Source of the DNA: Nonomuraea sp. NBC_00507
GTDB taxonomy: Bacteria; Actinomycetota; Actinomycetes; Streptosporangiales; Streptosporangiaceae
Direction of reading: 5' to 3'
NCBI RefSeq assembly: GCF_036013525.1
Contig: NZ_CP107853.1
Span: forward strand, 3,968,001-4,032,000
DNA length: 64,000 nucleotides
The notes beneath the pieces are model-generated. The model made no database searches. It had not been told where the DNA came from and saw nothing but the letters and a program-made list of their open reading frames with translations. Positions 8,751 to 16,026 of the stretch are shown here, one piece after another (within the stretch, counting starts at the first letter, position 1; each line of letters begins with the position of its first letter). The position numbers and the translations under genes are program-made.

Positions 8751-9454
8751 CGCGTGACGAACTTGTACCGGTCACCGCGATACAACGATTGAGCCCATTC
8801 AACGGGGTTGCCGTCGGCGTCGAAGGCGTGGCGGGTGAGAAGGAGCATGGGCAGGCCGACGTCCACACCGAGCGCCTTGGCGTCGTACGGCGTCGCCAGC
8901 ACGGTCTCGATGATCTCCTCGGCGTCCGTGAGCCGCACGTTGTAGGCGTTGTGCAGCGTCTCGTACAGCGACGAGTGCACCTCCAGCTCTCGCCGCAGCC
9001 GCGGGAAGCGCCGCGCCGACAGGTGGGTGGTGTCGATGGACACGGGCTCACCGTTGGCCAGGCGGAGCCGGTGGATGCGCAGCACGCGCCCGCCCGGGTT
9101 GATGGCCAGCCGCCGCGCCAGGGCCTCGTCCGCGGTGATGTATCCCATCTCGAGGATCTTGGTATCCGGCTCCAGGCCGGCGGTGCGCAGGTCGCCGATG
9201 TAGGAGGTCAGCTGGAGCACCTGCGCGACCTTCGGCTGCGCCACGAACGTGCCCTTGCCCTGGATGCGCAGCAGCCGCCCCTCCACCACGAGCTCGGTGA
9301 GCGCCTGACGGACCGTGGTGCGCGAGGTCTCGAACCGCACGGCCAGCGTCCGCTCGGGCGGCAGCGCCGTGCCCGGCGGCAGGCTCTTGGTGAGCTCGAG
9401 CAGGCTGCGTTTGACGTCGTAGTACTTCGGTACGCGGGGGCTGTCGTCTGTCAC
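8735..9454 (-). CDS. dasR: GntR/HutC-family regulator DasR
   Basis: A 239-residue repressor with an N-terminal winged helix (about 8-75; [21 protein letters not shown]) and a C-terminal UTRA effector domain (about 95-235). Motifs such as VPKYY near the start, [14 protein letters not shown] and [12 protein letters not shown] closely follow Streptomyces DasR, the glucosamine-6-phosphate-responsive master regulator of chitin and N-acetylglucosamine use and of development and antibiotic onset. The assignment rests on recalled similarity rather than a search. The gene stands alone here, with no nag or pts gene beside it. Its last codons are repeated in tandem downstream. Confidence 0.85.
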   Translation of the reverse strand: MTDDSPRVPKYYDVKRSLLELTKSLPPGTALPPERTLAVRFETSRTTVRQALTELVVEGRLLRIQGKGTFVAQPKVAQVLQLTSYIGDLRTAGLEPDTKILEMGYITADEALARRLAINPGGRVLRIHRLRLANGEPVSIDTTHLSARRFPRLRRELEVHSSLYETLHNAYNVRLTDAEEIIETVLATPYDAKALGVDVGLPMLLLTRHAFDADGNPVEWAQSLYRGDRYKFVTRLRRP

Positions 9455-9983
9455 GCGCTCACCTTCACTTCTGCCACGGCGGTGAGGCGTGTCTGATCAC
9501 CGCGAGATCATCGGAACTCACATTGGCCCGAACGGTCAACCGCGGGCGACAGCGGCCGACCGGCACCGGGCGCGGACGGTGCCTGGCACGCGCGAATCCG
9601 GGCTGCTCAGGCCGATGGTGAAGGATATCCTCAGCGGCGCGCACGCCCGCAACCGAGGCCGTGATGAGCGCCGCGCCCAGCGGCCCGCCGCAGGTCTCCG
9701 CATGTGCGAAGCCGTACCACCTGCCCGTGGGAATCACCTCCGGCTTCCCCCGCACAACCCCGTCCCGGGATCGGAGCGACTTTGGCAGTGTGACTGTTCT
9801 CACAATATGAGATTTCACAAAATGGCCAGTCGCGTGAACGATGCCGTATCCGTGTTCACTGCGCGAGTAGGCGGGCGTGCGGCGGCCTACTAGGGAGTAA
9901 TGCCCGCTCATCGGCGTCCTGACTCCCCGGGGCTCCACTGGGCCAGTTTGGCTCTGGGGGGAGAGAGCACGCATGATGCAATC
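9455..9983. other. Intergenic region between dasR and the pdtaS-type kinase
   Basis: About 530 nt between two divergent genes. Reading frames on both strands cross it but none has a credible start, ribosome-binding site or recognisable protein. The part near 9,790-9,830 is AT-richer than its surroundings and includes a TGTGAC...CTCACA inverted arrangement, so a promoter is likely there. I do not see a clear DasR operator. Confidence 0.4.
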
Positions 9984-11462
9984 GTGCCGACTCTCAGCGA
10001 CCTCGTCGCCCGCCACACCACTCTCGACGCGGCGGACCTCGATTGGCTGCACTCGCTGGTCTCCGACTGGCAGTTGCTGGCCGACCTGTCGTTCGCCGAC
10101 CTCATCCTGTGGGCGCCCCTGCTGGGGGAGAACGGCTGGATCGCGATCGCGCAGATGCGCCCCACGACGGGGCCCACCGTCTACCACGACGACATCGTCG
10201 GCAGCGTGGTGGCCAAAGGCGAGCGCCACCTCATCGACACGGCCTGGAACGAGCGCCGCATCTGCCGTGAGGGCGACCCCGACTGGTCCACGGGCGTTCC
10301 GGTCAGGGAGGAGACCATCCCGGTCCGGCGCGCGGTCGAGGGCGGCGAGGGCCGCTTCCTGGCGGTGATCCAGCGCTCCACGAACCTGTCCTCGGCCCGC
10401 ACGCCTTCCCGCCTGGAGCTGACCTACCTGCAGAGCGCCTCCGACCTGGCGCAGATGGTGGCCGAGGGCCGCTTCCCGTTCTCCGGCGAGGAGCCGATCC
10501 TGGTGCGTTCGCCGCGCGTCGGCGACGGCCTGCTCAGGCTCGACCGCGCCGGGCGCGTCACGTACGCCTCTCCGAACGCTCTGTCCGCCTACCGCCGCCT
10601 CGGCCTGCACGCCGACCTGGTCGGCGCCGAGCTGGGCCGGGTCACCGCCACCTTGTGCTACTCCGACGAGCCGATCAACGAAGACCTCATGATCGTGGCC
10701 AGCGGGCGCGCGGCCAAGGAGACCGAGGTCGAGTCCGGCGGCACGATCGTGCAGCTCAGAGCCATCCCGCTGATCGTCGGCGGGGGGCGCATCGGCGCGC
10801 TGGTGCTCATCAGGGACGTCACCGAGCTGCGGCGCCGCGAGCGCGAGCTGATGACCAAGGACGCCACCATCCGCGAGATCCACCACCGGGTGAAGAACAA
10901 CCTGCAGACCGTGGCCGCGCTGCTCCGCCTGCAGGCGCGCCGCCTGCAGGTCCCGGAGGGCCGTGAGGCGCTGGAGGAGGCCGTACGCCGGGTCGGGTCG
11001 ATCGCCATCGTGCACGAGACGCTGTCGCACGCGCCCGAGGAGTTCGTGAACTTCGACGAGATCGCCGACCGGGTGATCGCGATGGCCGGGGAGGTGTCCT
11101 CGCCGGAGGTGGCGGTCATGCCACGACGCGTCGGCGGGTTCGGCGTGCTGCCGTCGTTGATCGCCACGCCGCTCGCCATGGCGCTGACCGAGCTGCTGCA
11201 GAACGCGTTGCAGCATGGGCGGCCCAAGCGGCTGGAGGTGGTGGTGGAGCCGGCGCTCGACCGGCTCAACGTCACCGTGTGGGACGACGGGAGAGGTCTG
11301 CCCGAGGCCTTCGACCTCGACAGCTCCACCAGCCTGGGCCTGCAGATCGTCCGTACGCTCGTCGAAGGGGAGCTGTCGGGCAGGATCTGCATCCAGCCGC
11401 GTCTCGAAGGCGGCACGGAGGCCGTGCTGTCGATCCCGCTCCCGACGGGCGTGAGCCCCTGA
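9984..11462 (+). CDS. PdtaS-type sensor histidine kinase (GAF-PAS-HisKA_2)
   Basis: A 492-residue soluble histidine kinase. It has an N-terminal GAF-like domain (about 1-150), a PAS domain (about 180-280; RVTYASPNALSAYRRLG) and a HisKA_2 module with IREIHHRVKNNLQTV, in which His300 is the phosphoacceptor, followed by a HATPase_c domain (ELLQNALQHG; WDDGRGLPEAF). This is the architecture of mycobacterial PdtaS, whose partner PdtaR is an ANTAR antiterminator; no PdtaR gene is in the window. The GTG at 9984 was chosen because orthologues start with the PTLSDLVARHT segment; an in-frame ATG at 9900 would add 28 residues. It is convergent with whiB1, as in Mycobacterium tuberculosis (Rv3220c/Rv3219). 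Confidence 0.85.
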   Translation: MPTLSDLVARHTTLDAADLDWLHSLVSDWQLLADLSFADLILWAPLLGENGWIAIAQMRPTTGPTVYHDDIVGSVVAKGERHLIDTAWNERRICREGDPDWSTGVPVREETIPVRRAVEGGEGRFLAVIQRSTNLSSARTPSRLELTYLQSASDLAQMVAEGRFPFSGEEPILVRSPRVGDGLLRLDRAGRVTYASPNALSAYRRLGLHADLVGAELGRVTATLCYSDEPINEDLMIVASGRAAKETEVESGGTIVQLRAIPLIVGGGRIGALVLIRDVTELRRRERELMTKDATIREIHHRVKNNLQTVAALLRLQARRLQVPEGREALEEAVRRVGSIAIVHETLSHAPEEFVNFDEIADRVIAMAGEVSSPEVAVMPRRVGGFGVLPSLIATPLAMALTELLQNALQHGRPKRLEVVVEPALDRLNVTVWDDGRGLPEAFDLDSSTSLGLQIVRTLVEGELSGRICIQPRLEGGTEAVLSIPLPTGVSP

Positions 11463-11468
11463 ATCCAG

Positions 11469-11723
11469 TCAGGCGGTGGCGCGGGCGCGGGCCCGGGCGC
11501 TGCGGCGCTTGAGCGCGCGACGCTCGTCCTCGCTCAGACCGCCCCAGACGCCGGCGTCCTGTCCGGACTCCAGCGCCCACTTCAGGCACGCGTCGACGGC
11601 CGAGCATGACCGGCAGACCTGCTTGGCCTCTTCGATCTGCATGAGCGCAGGGCCGGTGTTTCCGATCGGGAAGAACAGCTCGGGGTCCACGTCACGGCAG
11701 GCAGCTCGGTGGCGCCAGTCCAT
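11469..11723 (-). CDS. whiB1: WhiB1/WblE-type iron-sulfur regulator
   Basis: An 84-residue WhiB-like protein. Cys9, Cys37, Cys40 and Cys46 are the four [4Fe-4S] ligands in the C-x27-C-x2-C-x5-C spacing of WhiB1, followed by the GVWGG turn (58-62) and a basic Arg/Lys/Ala tail. WhiB1 binds the housekeeping sigma factor, is nitric-oxide sensitive and is essential in mycobacteria. Its position convergent with the pdtaS-type gene (6-nt gap) matches mycobacterial synteny and supports the name. The 280 nt upstream contain no gene and should hold its promoter. Confidence 0.9.
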   Translation of the reverse strand: MDWRHRAACRDVDPELFFPIGNTGPALMQIEEAKQVCRSCSAVDACLKWALESGQDAGVWGGLSEDERRALKRRSARARARATA

Positions 11724-12001
11724 GCGTCCACTCCTTAGTAGATGGAGCCTTCGGTCGGCTCCGTGCGGCCACTACTTTGTGAAGAGTTTCACTAACTCGC
11801 GCGAACAAGTACCCCAAATCCCGCTCGGGACCGGGGGTTGCCCGCTGACGCCTCGGTAGGACCCCTGGGGTTGTTAAAGGTCCTACGTTCCGACGTCAGT
11901 AGTGAGCTTTTCAGCCACGGAGAGTGCACGCAAGGGGGTTGGGGCGAAGTTTTGGCCGTTATGGATGTCGGATGCGTCACACAATGACCGAATGTAACCG
12001 T

Positions 12002-12967
12002 CTAGACCAGAACTTGTAACGCGTTCGGTGTAGACCGAAATGTCACGATTTCGCGTTCTCCCAGGTAGTCCCCGTCCAGCTGAAAGGCCACGGGGCGCTC
12101 CGCGGTGAGCGTGAACTCGGCCTCGTCATGCAGCTGTACGAGGTGCCGGCCGGACGGAAGGGCATCACTCTCCGTGAGGATGTGCCGGATCACCGGAGTG
12201 AGCGTCATCAACCCCAGGCGGCGCAGTCCCAGCAGGTCGAGCCCCGTCTCGAAACTCGCCCACGGGGTCGGCCGCACCGGCCTGCCACCGACATATGTCC
12301 ACGGTGAGGTGTTGGAAACGATCGCCATGAACAAGCCCTTGGCGGTCGGGATCCCCGGACCGGTCAGCGTCATCGCCGGATGCCGCTTGTCCGTGGCCAG
12401 GTAGTGCCGTAGAGCCGTGTTCACATACCGGGTCGGGGTAGCTTTCCGGCCCGTCCCTCTCAGGCCCTCTACGGCCCGTACAACCTCGGCGTCGTACCCC
12501 ATCCCCGAGCAGAACGTGAAGTATCTGCTCTGCCCCTCCCAGAGGGCCTGCCCCAGGCCCACGGTCCTGCGCCGGCCCTCCCTGAGCGCCTCCAGCACCG
12601 CGCCCGTGGACTCCACCGGGTCGTTGGGCAGGCCGAGCGCGCGGGCGAACACGTTCGCACTGCCGCCCGGGATGACGATCAGCGCCGGCCGGGCGGCGCT
12701 GGGATCCTCCGGCAGCGGGGCGTCCTCGCCGTTGATGGGATTGAGCAGGCCGTTGACGGTCTCGTTGATCGTCCCGTCGCCGCCCAGCACCGCCACCACG
12801 TCGTATCCCTTGGCCCGGGCGGTGGCGGCCAGCGCCGCCGCGTGCCCCCGGTAGCGGGTCTCCTCGACGGTGAGCTCCACGGCCGCGCCGAGCGCGCGGA
12901 TCAGCACGTCCCGCGTGCGGGCGTTGGTCGTCGTGGCCTTGGGATTCACCAGCAACATCGCGCGCAT
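12002..12967 (-). CDS. Diacylglycerol/lipid kinase (DagK/YegS family)
   Basis: A 321-residue lipid kinase. The catalytic domain starts with LLVNPKA (5-11) and has the ATP-binding GGDGTINE (62-69); the C-terminal part includes the FQLDGDYLG segment characteristic of the family's beta-sandwich domain. It should phosphorylate diacylglycerol or a related lipid at the inner membrane face. It is transcribed toward whiB1 and separated from the next gene by about 290 nt without coding signal. Confidence 0.85.
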   Translation of the reverse strand: MRAMLLVNPKATTTNARTRDVLIRALGAAVELTVEETRYRGHAAALAATARAKGYDVVAVLGGDGTINETVNGLLNPINGEDAPLPEDPSAARPALIVIPGGSANVFARALGLPNDPVESTGAVLEALREGRRRTVGLGQALWEGQSRYFTFCSGMGYDAEVVRAVEGLRGTGRKATPTRYVNTALRHYLATDKRHPAMTLTGPGIPTAKGLFMAIVSNTSPWTYVGGRPVRPTPWASFETGLDLLGLRRLGLMTLTPVIRHILTESDALPSGRHLVQLHDEAEFTLTAERPVAFQLDGDYLGEREIVTFRSTPNALQVLV

Positions 12968-13264
12968 GATGCCAGCGTATCCACCGATCCCGGTTTATCT
13001 GATCGACCGAATGTCCGATTCTCGATGGGTTGGTTCGTCGATTGATCGGAAGTCTGCACGAGGTCATCCACCAGAACGGCGACAGACCCTGCGATGGTCA
13101 GAGGATCCGCCAGGACACCCACGGCTTTCCGCGGCCATGATCCGTTTCACTTTTCGGCCTGTTCCTTGTCACGTGGAACAGCTTGTTCTGTGGAACGAGC
13201 CGTACGGAGGACGTTCCGTGAAGGCACGCGGCTGACCAGAGGAGGGGATGGATAAGGTTTGCGT

Positions 13265-13651
13265 GTGTCGAAGCGTCCATGGACCCTGATCGTCGCCGCC
13301 GCCGTCGTGGCCCTGGAGGGCCTCGTCGCCCTCGGGCTAGGCGTCTTCGCCGCGGTGGAGGCGCTGATCGGGAAGCCCGGCGACATGACCTCGGCCCTGG
13401 CCGTGGCGGCGTTCGCCGCGCTGGTCGGGGCCGGGCTGCTCTGGGTGGCCTGGGGTGGGCTGTTCAAGATGGAGCGGTGGGGACGCGCGCCCGGCGTGCT
13501 GGCCCAGATCTTCATCGCGCCCGTCGCCGTCACGCTCATCCGGTCGGACCAGCCGCAGCTCGGGATCCCGCTGATCGTGATCGCCCTGGCCGGGCTGGTG
13601 ACGCTGCTGCTACCCCCCACCACCCGCGCGCTCGGTTACGGCGACGGTTAG
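13265..13651 (+). CDS. Small integral membrane protein, unknown function
   Basis: About 128 residues with four hydrophobic segments (roughly 6-30, 42-64, 78-95 and 100-118) and no recognised motif. The start is uncertain: a TTG at 13259 and a GTG at 13265 are both in frame with a GATAAGG ribosome-binding-like stretch just upstream; the GTG was taken. Its stop codon overlaps the 3' end of the convergent sigma-factor gene by 4 nt. Conserved membrane proteins of this size are common beside sigma-B-like loci in actinomycetes, but I cannot name the family. Confidence 0.65.
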   Translation: MSKRPWTLIVAAAVVALEGLVALGLGVFAAVEALIGKPGDMTSALAVAAFAALVGAGLLWVAWGGLFKMERWGRAPGVLAQIFIAPVAVTLIRSDQPQLGIPLIVIALAGLVTLLLPPTTRALGYGDG

Positions 13652-14448
13652 TCTTCGGCCGTCAGTCCCTCGCGCAGCTGCGCCAGCGTGCGGGCCAGCA
13701 GGCGTGAGACGTGCATCTGCGAGATGCCCAGCTCGGTGGCGATCTGCGATTGCGTCATGTTGCCGAAGAAGCGCAGCAGCAGGATGCGCTTCTCCCGCGG
13801 CGGCAGCCGCTCGAGCAGGGGTTTGAGCGACTCGCGGTATTCGACGCCCTCGAGCGACTCATCCACGATGCCGAGCGAGTCGGACACCGCAGGGGCGTCG
13901 TCGTCGCCGGAGTCCGGCGCGTCGAGCGAGACGGTGGAGTAGGCGTTGGCCGACTCCAGGCCCTCGAGCACCTCCTCCTCGGTCATCTTCAGGTAGGAGG
14001 CCAGCTCGGCCACCGTCGGGGCGCGGCCCTCGCGCTGCGACAGATCGCTGATGGCCTTGGTCAGCGAGAGCTTGAGCTCCTGCAGGCGGCGCGGCACGCG
14101 GACCGCCCAGCCCTTGTCGCGGAAGTGCCGCTTGATCTCGCCGACGATGGTCGGCGTCGCGTAGGTGGAGAACTCCACGCCGCGGTTGAGGTCGAAGCGG
14201 TCGATGGACTTGATCAGACCGATCGTGGCGACCTGGGTGAGGTCGTCGAGCCACTCGCCCCTGTTGCGGAAGCGGCGCGCGAGGTATTCGACCAGGGGAA
14301 GGTGAAGCTCGACCAGCTCGTCCCTGATGCGCTGGCGGCGCGGCTCCTCGGGCGCCAGCTCGGCCAGCTCGGCGAACAGCTGGCGGGCGCGCACCCTGTC
14401 GGGCACGGCGTGTTCGCTGGTGGCCATGGCTCCAGTCCCTTCCGTCAC
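13648..14448 (-). CDS. SigB/SigF-type RNA polymerase sigma factor
   Basis: A 266-residue group 3 sigma factor. Region 2 contains LDDLTQVATIGLIKSIDRFD and the FSTYATPTIVGEIKRHFRD stretch, region 3 is around 125-165, and region 4.2 ends with SQSQIATELGISQMHVSRLL-type helices near 225-250. This is the SigB/SigF stress and sporulation class of Gram-positives. The gene overlaps the upstream rsbW-like gene by 4 nt, so both are co-translated and the upstream product is the evident anti-sigma factor. A shorter start at residue 8 (14427) is possible. Confidence 0.92.
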   Translation of the reverse strand: MTEGTGAMATSEHAVPDRVRARQLFAELAELAPEEPRRQRIRDELVELHLPLVEYLARRFRNRGEWLDDLTQVATIGLIKSIDRFDLNRGVEFSTYATPTIVGEIKRHFRDKGWAVRVPRRLQELKLSLTKAISDLSQREGRAPTVAELASYLKMTEEEVLEGLESANAYSTVSLDAPDSGDDDAPAVSDSLGIVDESLEGVEYRESLKPLLERLPPREKRILLLRFFGNMTQSQIATELGISQMHVSRLLARTLAQLREGLTAED

Positions 14449-14870
14449 GCCGACCTCGCCGCGCCTCGGCGCTTACGCAGGACGATCGCCATGCGATCGG
14501 GGGAGTCGGTCACCGCGTCGACATCATCGGCCAGGGCGGTCAGGACCATCCAGGCGAAGTCGTCGCGCTTGGGCGCGGAGCTTCCGACCGTCGCGACCTC
14601 GACGCTGACGTGCATCTCGTGCCCGGTCAGCTCGAATTCGGCGGTCAGGTCGGTGCCGGGCACCGCCTCGCTCAGCAGCATGGCGCACGCCTCGTCGACC
14701 GCGATCCGCAGATCCTCGATCTCATCCAGCGTGAAGTCCAGCCGCGCCGCCAGTCCGGCGGTGGCCGTACGCAACACAGACAGGTAGGCGCTCGCGGCGG
14801 GGAGCCTGATGCTCACCACGTCACGGATGCCGGCCACGCCTTCCGCGCGCGTCTCGGTTTCCTCGGTCAC
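14445..14870 (-). CDS. RsbW-like anti-sigma factor (serine kinase)
   Basis: A 141-residue GHKL ATPase of the RsbW/SpoIIAB type. The N-box EDLRIAVDEACAML (about 51-64) and the later DDVDAVTDSPDRMAIVLRK region fit the family. It should bind and inhibit the sigma factor encoded immediately downstream (4-nt overlap) and phosphorylate an anti-anti-sigma factor; no RsbV gene is in the window. The intergenic space to the sodN terminator is short (about 75 nt) and should contain the promoter. Confidence 0.88.
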   Translation of the reverse strand: MTEETETRAEGVAGIRDVVSIRLPAASAYLSVLRTATAGLAARLDFTLDEIEDLRIAVDEACAMLLSEAVPGTDLTAEFELTGHEMHVSVEVATVGSSAPKRDDFAWMVLTALADDVDAVTDSPDRMAIVLRKRRGAARSA

Positions 14871-14950
14871 GTTCCTCCTCGCGAATCCGACGCCAACTGC
14901 AACTTACCGCCCCTGAGAGGTGCTTGGACGATTCAGACTCGCCATCGACG

Positions 14951-14988
14951 GAAAAGGCTCTGTGCGGCCTGTGACCACACAGAGCCTT
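14951..14988 (-). terminator. Rho-independent terminator of sodN
   Basis: A perfect 11-bp inverted repeat, AAGGCTCTGTG (14954-14964) with CACAGAGCCTT (14978-14988), loop 13 nt. It is located just after the sodN stop codon. On the minus strand the stem is followed directly by TTTTC, as expected of an intrinsic terminator. Confidence 0.8.
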
Positions 14989-14998
14989 ATGTGCCGAT

Positions 14999-15400
14999 TT
15001 AGGCGGCCTTGGTCTCCCAGAAGATCTTGGAGATTTCGTCGATCTTGCCCAGCAGGTCCTCGGCCTTGGAGACGTCGACCGTGCCCTTGGCGCCGGCGGC
15101 GCCCGCGAGCTTCGTGGCGTCCCAGAAAAGCTGGTGAAGCTGGGGGTACTGCTCGAGGTGCGGAGGCTTGAAGTAGTCGGTCCACAGCACCCACAGGTGG
15201 TGCTTGACGAGCTCGGCGCGCTCCTCCTTGATGGTCAGCGCGCGGGCACGGAAGACCGCGTCCTCGTTGGCCGCGTACTTTTCCATGATCGCCTTGACCG
15301 ACTCGGCCTCGATACGGGCCTGAGCGGGGTCGTAGACCCCACAGGGCAGGTCGCAGTGTGCGGAAGCGACATGCTTGGGTCGTAGCAGTCGTGCGAGCAT
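14999..15400 (-). CDS. sodN: Nickel superoxide dismutase
   Basis: A 133-residue NiSOD precursor that dismutes superoxide in the cytosol as a hexamer. The nickel hook HCDLPCGVY begins at residue 15, so a 14-residue leader (MLARLLRPKHVASA) must be removed to free His1, leaving a mature protein of 119 residues with Cys2 and Cys6. The ATG at 15400 has a GGAAGGAC ribosome-binding site close upstream; the open frame extends further to 15439 but that would not fit NiSOD precursors. The maturation protease gene sodX lies divergently about 2 kb away because a transposon has been inserted between them. Only 52 nt of original upstream DNA remain before the element, so promoter and Nur control may be changed. 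Confidence 0.95.
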   Translation of the reverse strand: MLARLLRPKHVASAHCDLPCGVYDPAQARIEAESVKAIMEKYAANEDAVFRARALTIKEERAELVKHHLWVLWTDYFKPPHLEQYPQLHQLFWDATKLAGAAGAKGTVDVSKAEDLLGKIDEISKIFWETKAA

Positions 15401-15540
15401 CAGAAAGTCCTTCCTGGATGCTGAATCAGCTTGGTCCACAACCGACCTTACCGAAGGTCCGCAGAAAGCCTCGTGCGGTCCCCCTCAGGGGGTGGCGGGC
15501 CGTCAGGCGGGGCATCCCGGAGCGCGGAACCCACAACCTG

Positions 15541-15957
15541 TCAGGCCGGACGGCGTTGCTGCTCAATGTAGGCCTTGATGATCGAGAGCGGCGGTCCGCC
15601 ACAGGAGGCGGCGAGGTAGCTGGGGGACCAGAAGGGGCCGTCCGTGATGGCTCGGTCGAGGCGGCCGGTGAATTCCTTGCGCAGGTAGTGGGAGGAGACT
15701 CCCTTCAGGGAGTTGACCAGTTTGCTGATGGCGACTTTGGGCGGGTAGCAGACCAGCAGGTGGACGTGATCGTCTTCGCCATTGAACTCGCGGAGCTCGG
15801 CCTGAAAGTCGTCGCACACCTCGATCATGATGTCTTCGCAGCGGCGCAGCATCTCCTCATCGAAGACGTTTCTACGATATTTAGTGACAAAGACCAGATG
15901 GACGTGCAGCACTGAAACTACATGTCTACCGGGCCGATATTCGGCTTCCTGGGTCAT
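15541..15957 (-). CDS. tnpA: IS200/IS605 transposase TnpA (Y1 HUH nuclease)
   Basis: A 138-residue single-strand transposase. The HUH motif is HVHLL (64-68) and the catalytic tyrosine is probably Tyr130 in IIKAYIEQQ. The N-terminal HLVFVTKYRR and central KLVNSLKGVSS segments are classic for the family. The ATG at 15957 starts a complete protein; a much longer upstream frame on this strand is the shadow of tnpB. All catalytic residues look intact, so the element may be mobile. Confidence 0.9.
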   Translation of the reverse strand: MTQEAEYRPGRHVVSVLHVHLVFVTKYRRNVFDEEMLRRCEDIMIEVCDDFQAELREFNGEDDHVHLLVCYPPKVAISKLVNSLKGVSSHYLRKEFTGRLDRAITDGPFWSPSYLAASCGGPPLSIIKAYIEQQRRPA

Positions 15958-16026
15958 AGACCAGATGATAATGTGTTCGAGTCCTGGGTGCTTGAGCACC
16001 AGCTGGGGCCAGGGAGGTGCCTGCGT

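Noticed and set aside
9489..9893. A 134-residue plus-strand frame in the dasR/pdtaS intergenic region
   Set aside because: No ribosome-binding site, no domain and a poor codon pattern; the region is better read as a promoter region.
9465..11216. A 583-residue minus-strand frame across the pdtaS-type gene
   Set aside because: The plus strand encodes a clear GAF-PAS-histidine kinase; the antisense frame has Arg/Gly/Asp-rich shadow composition.
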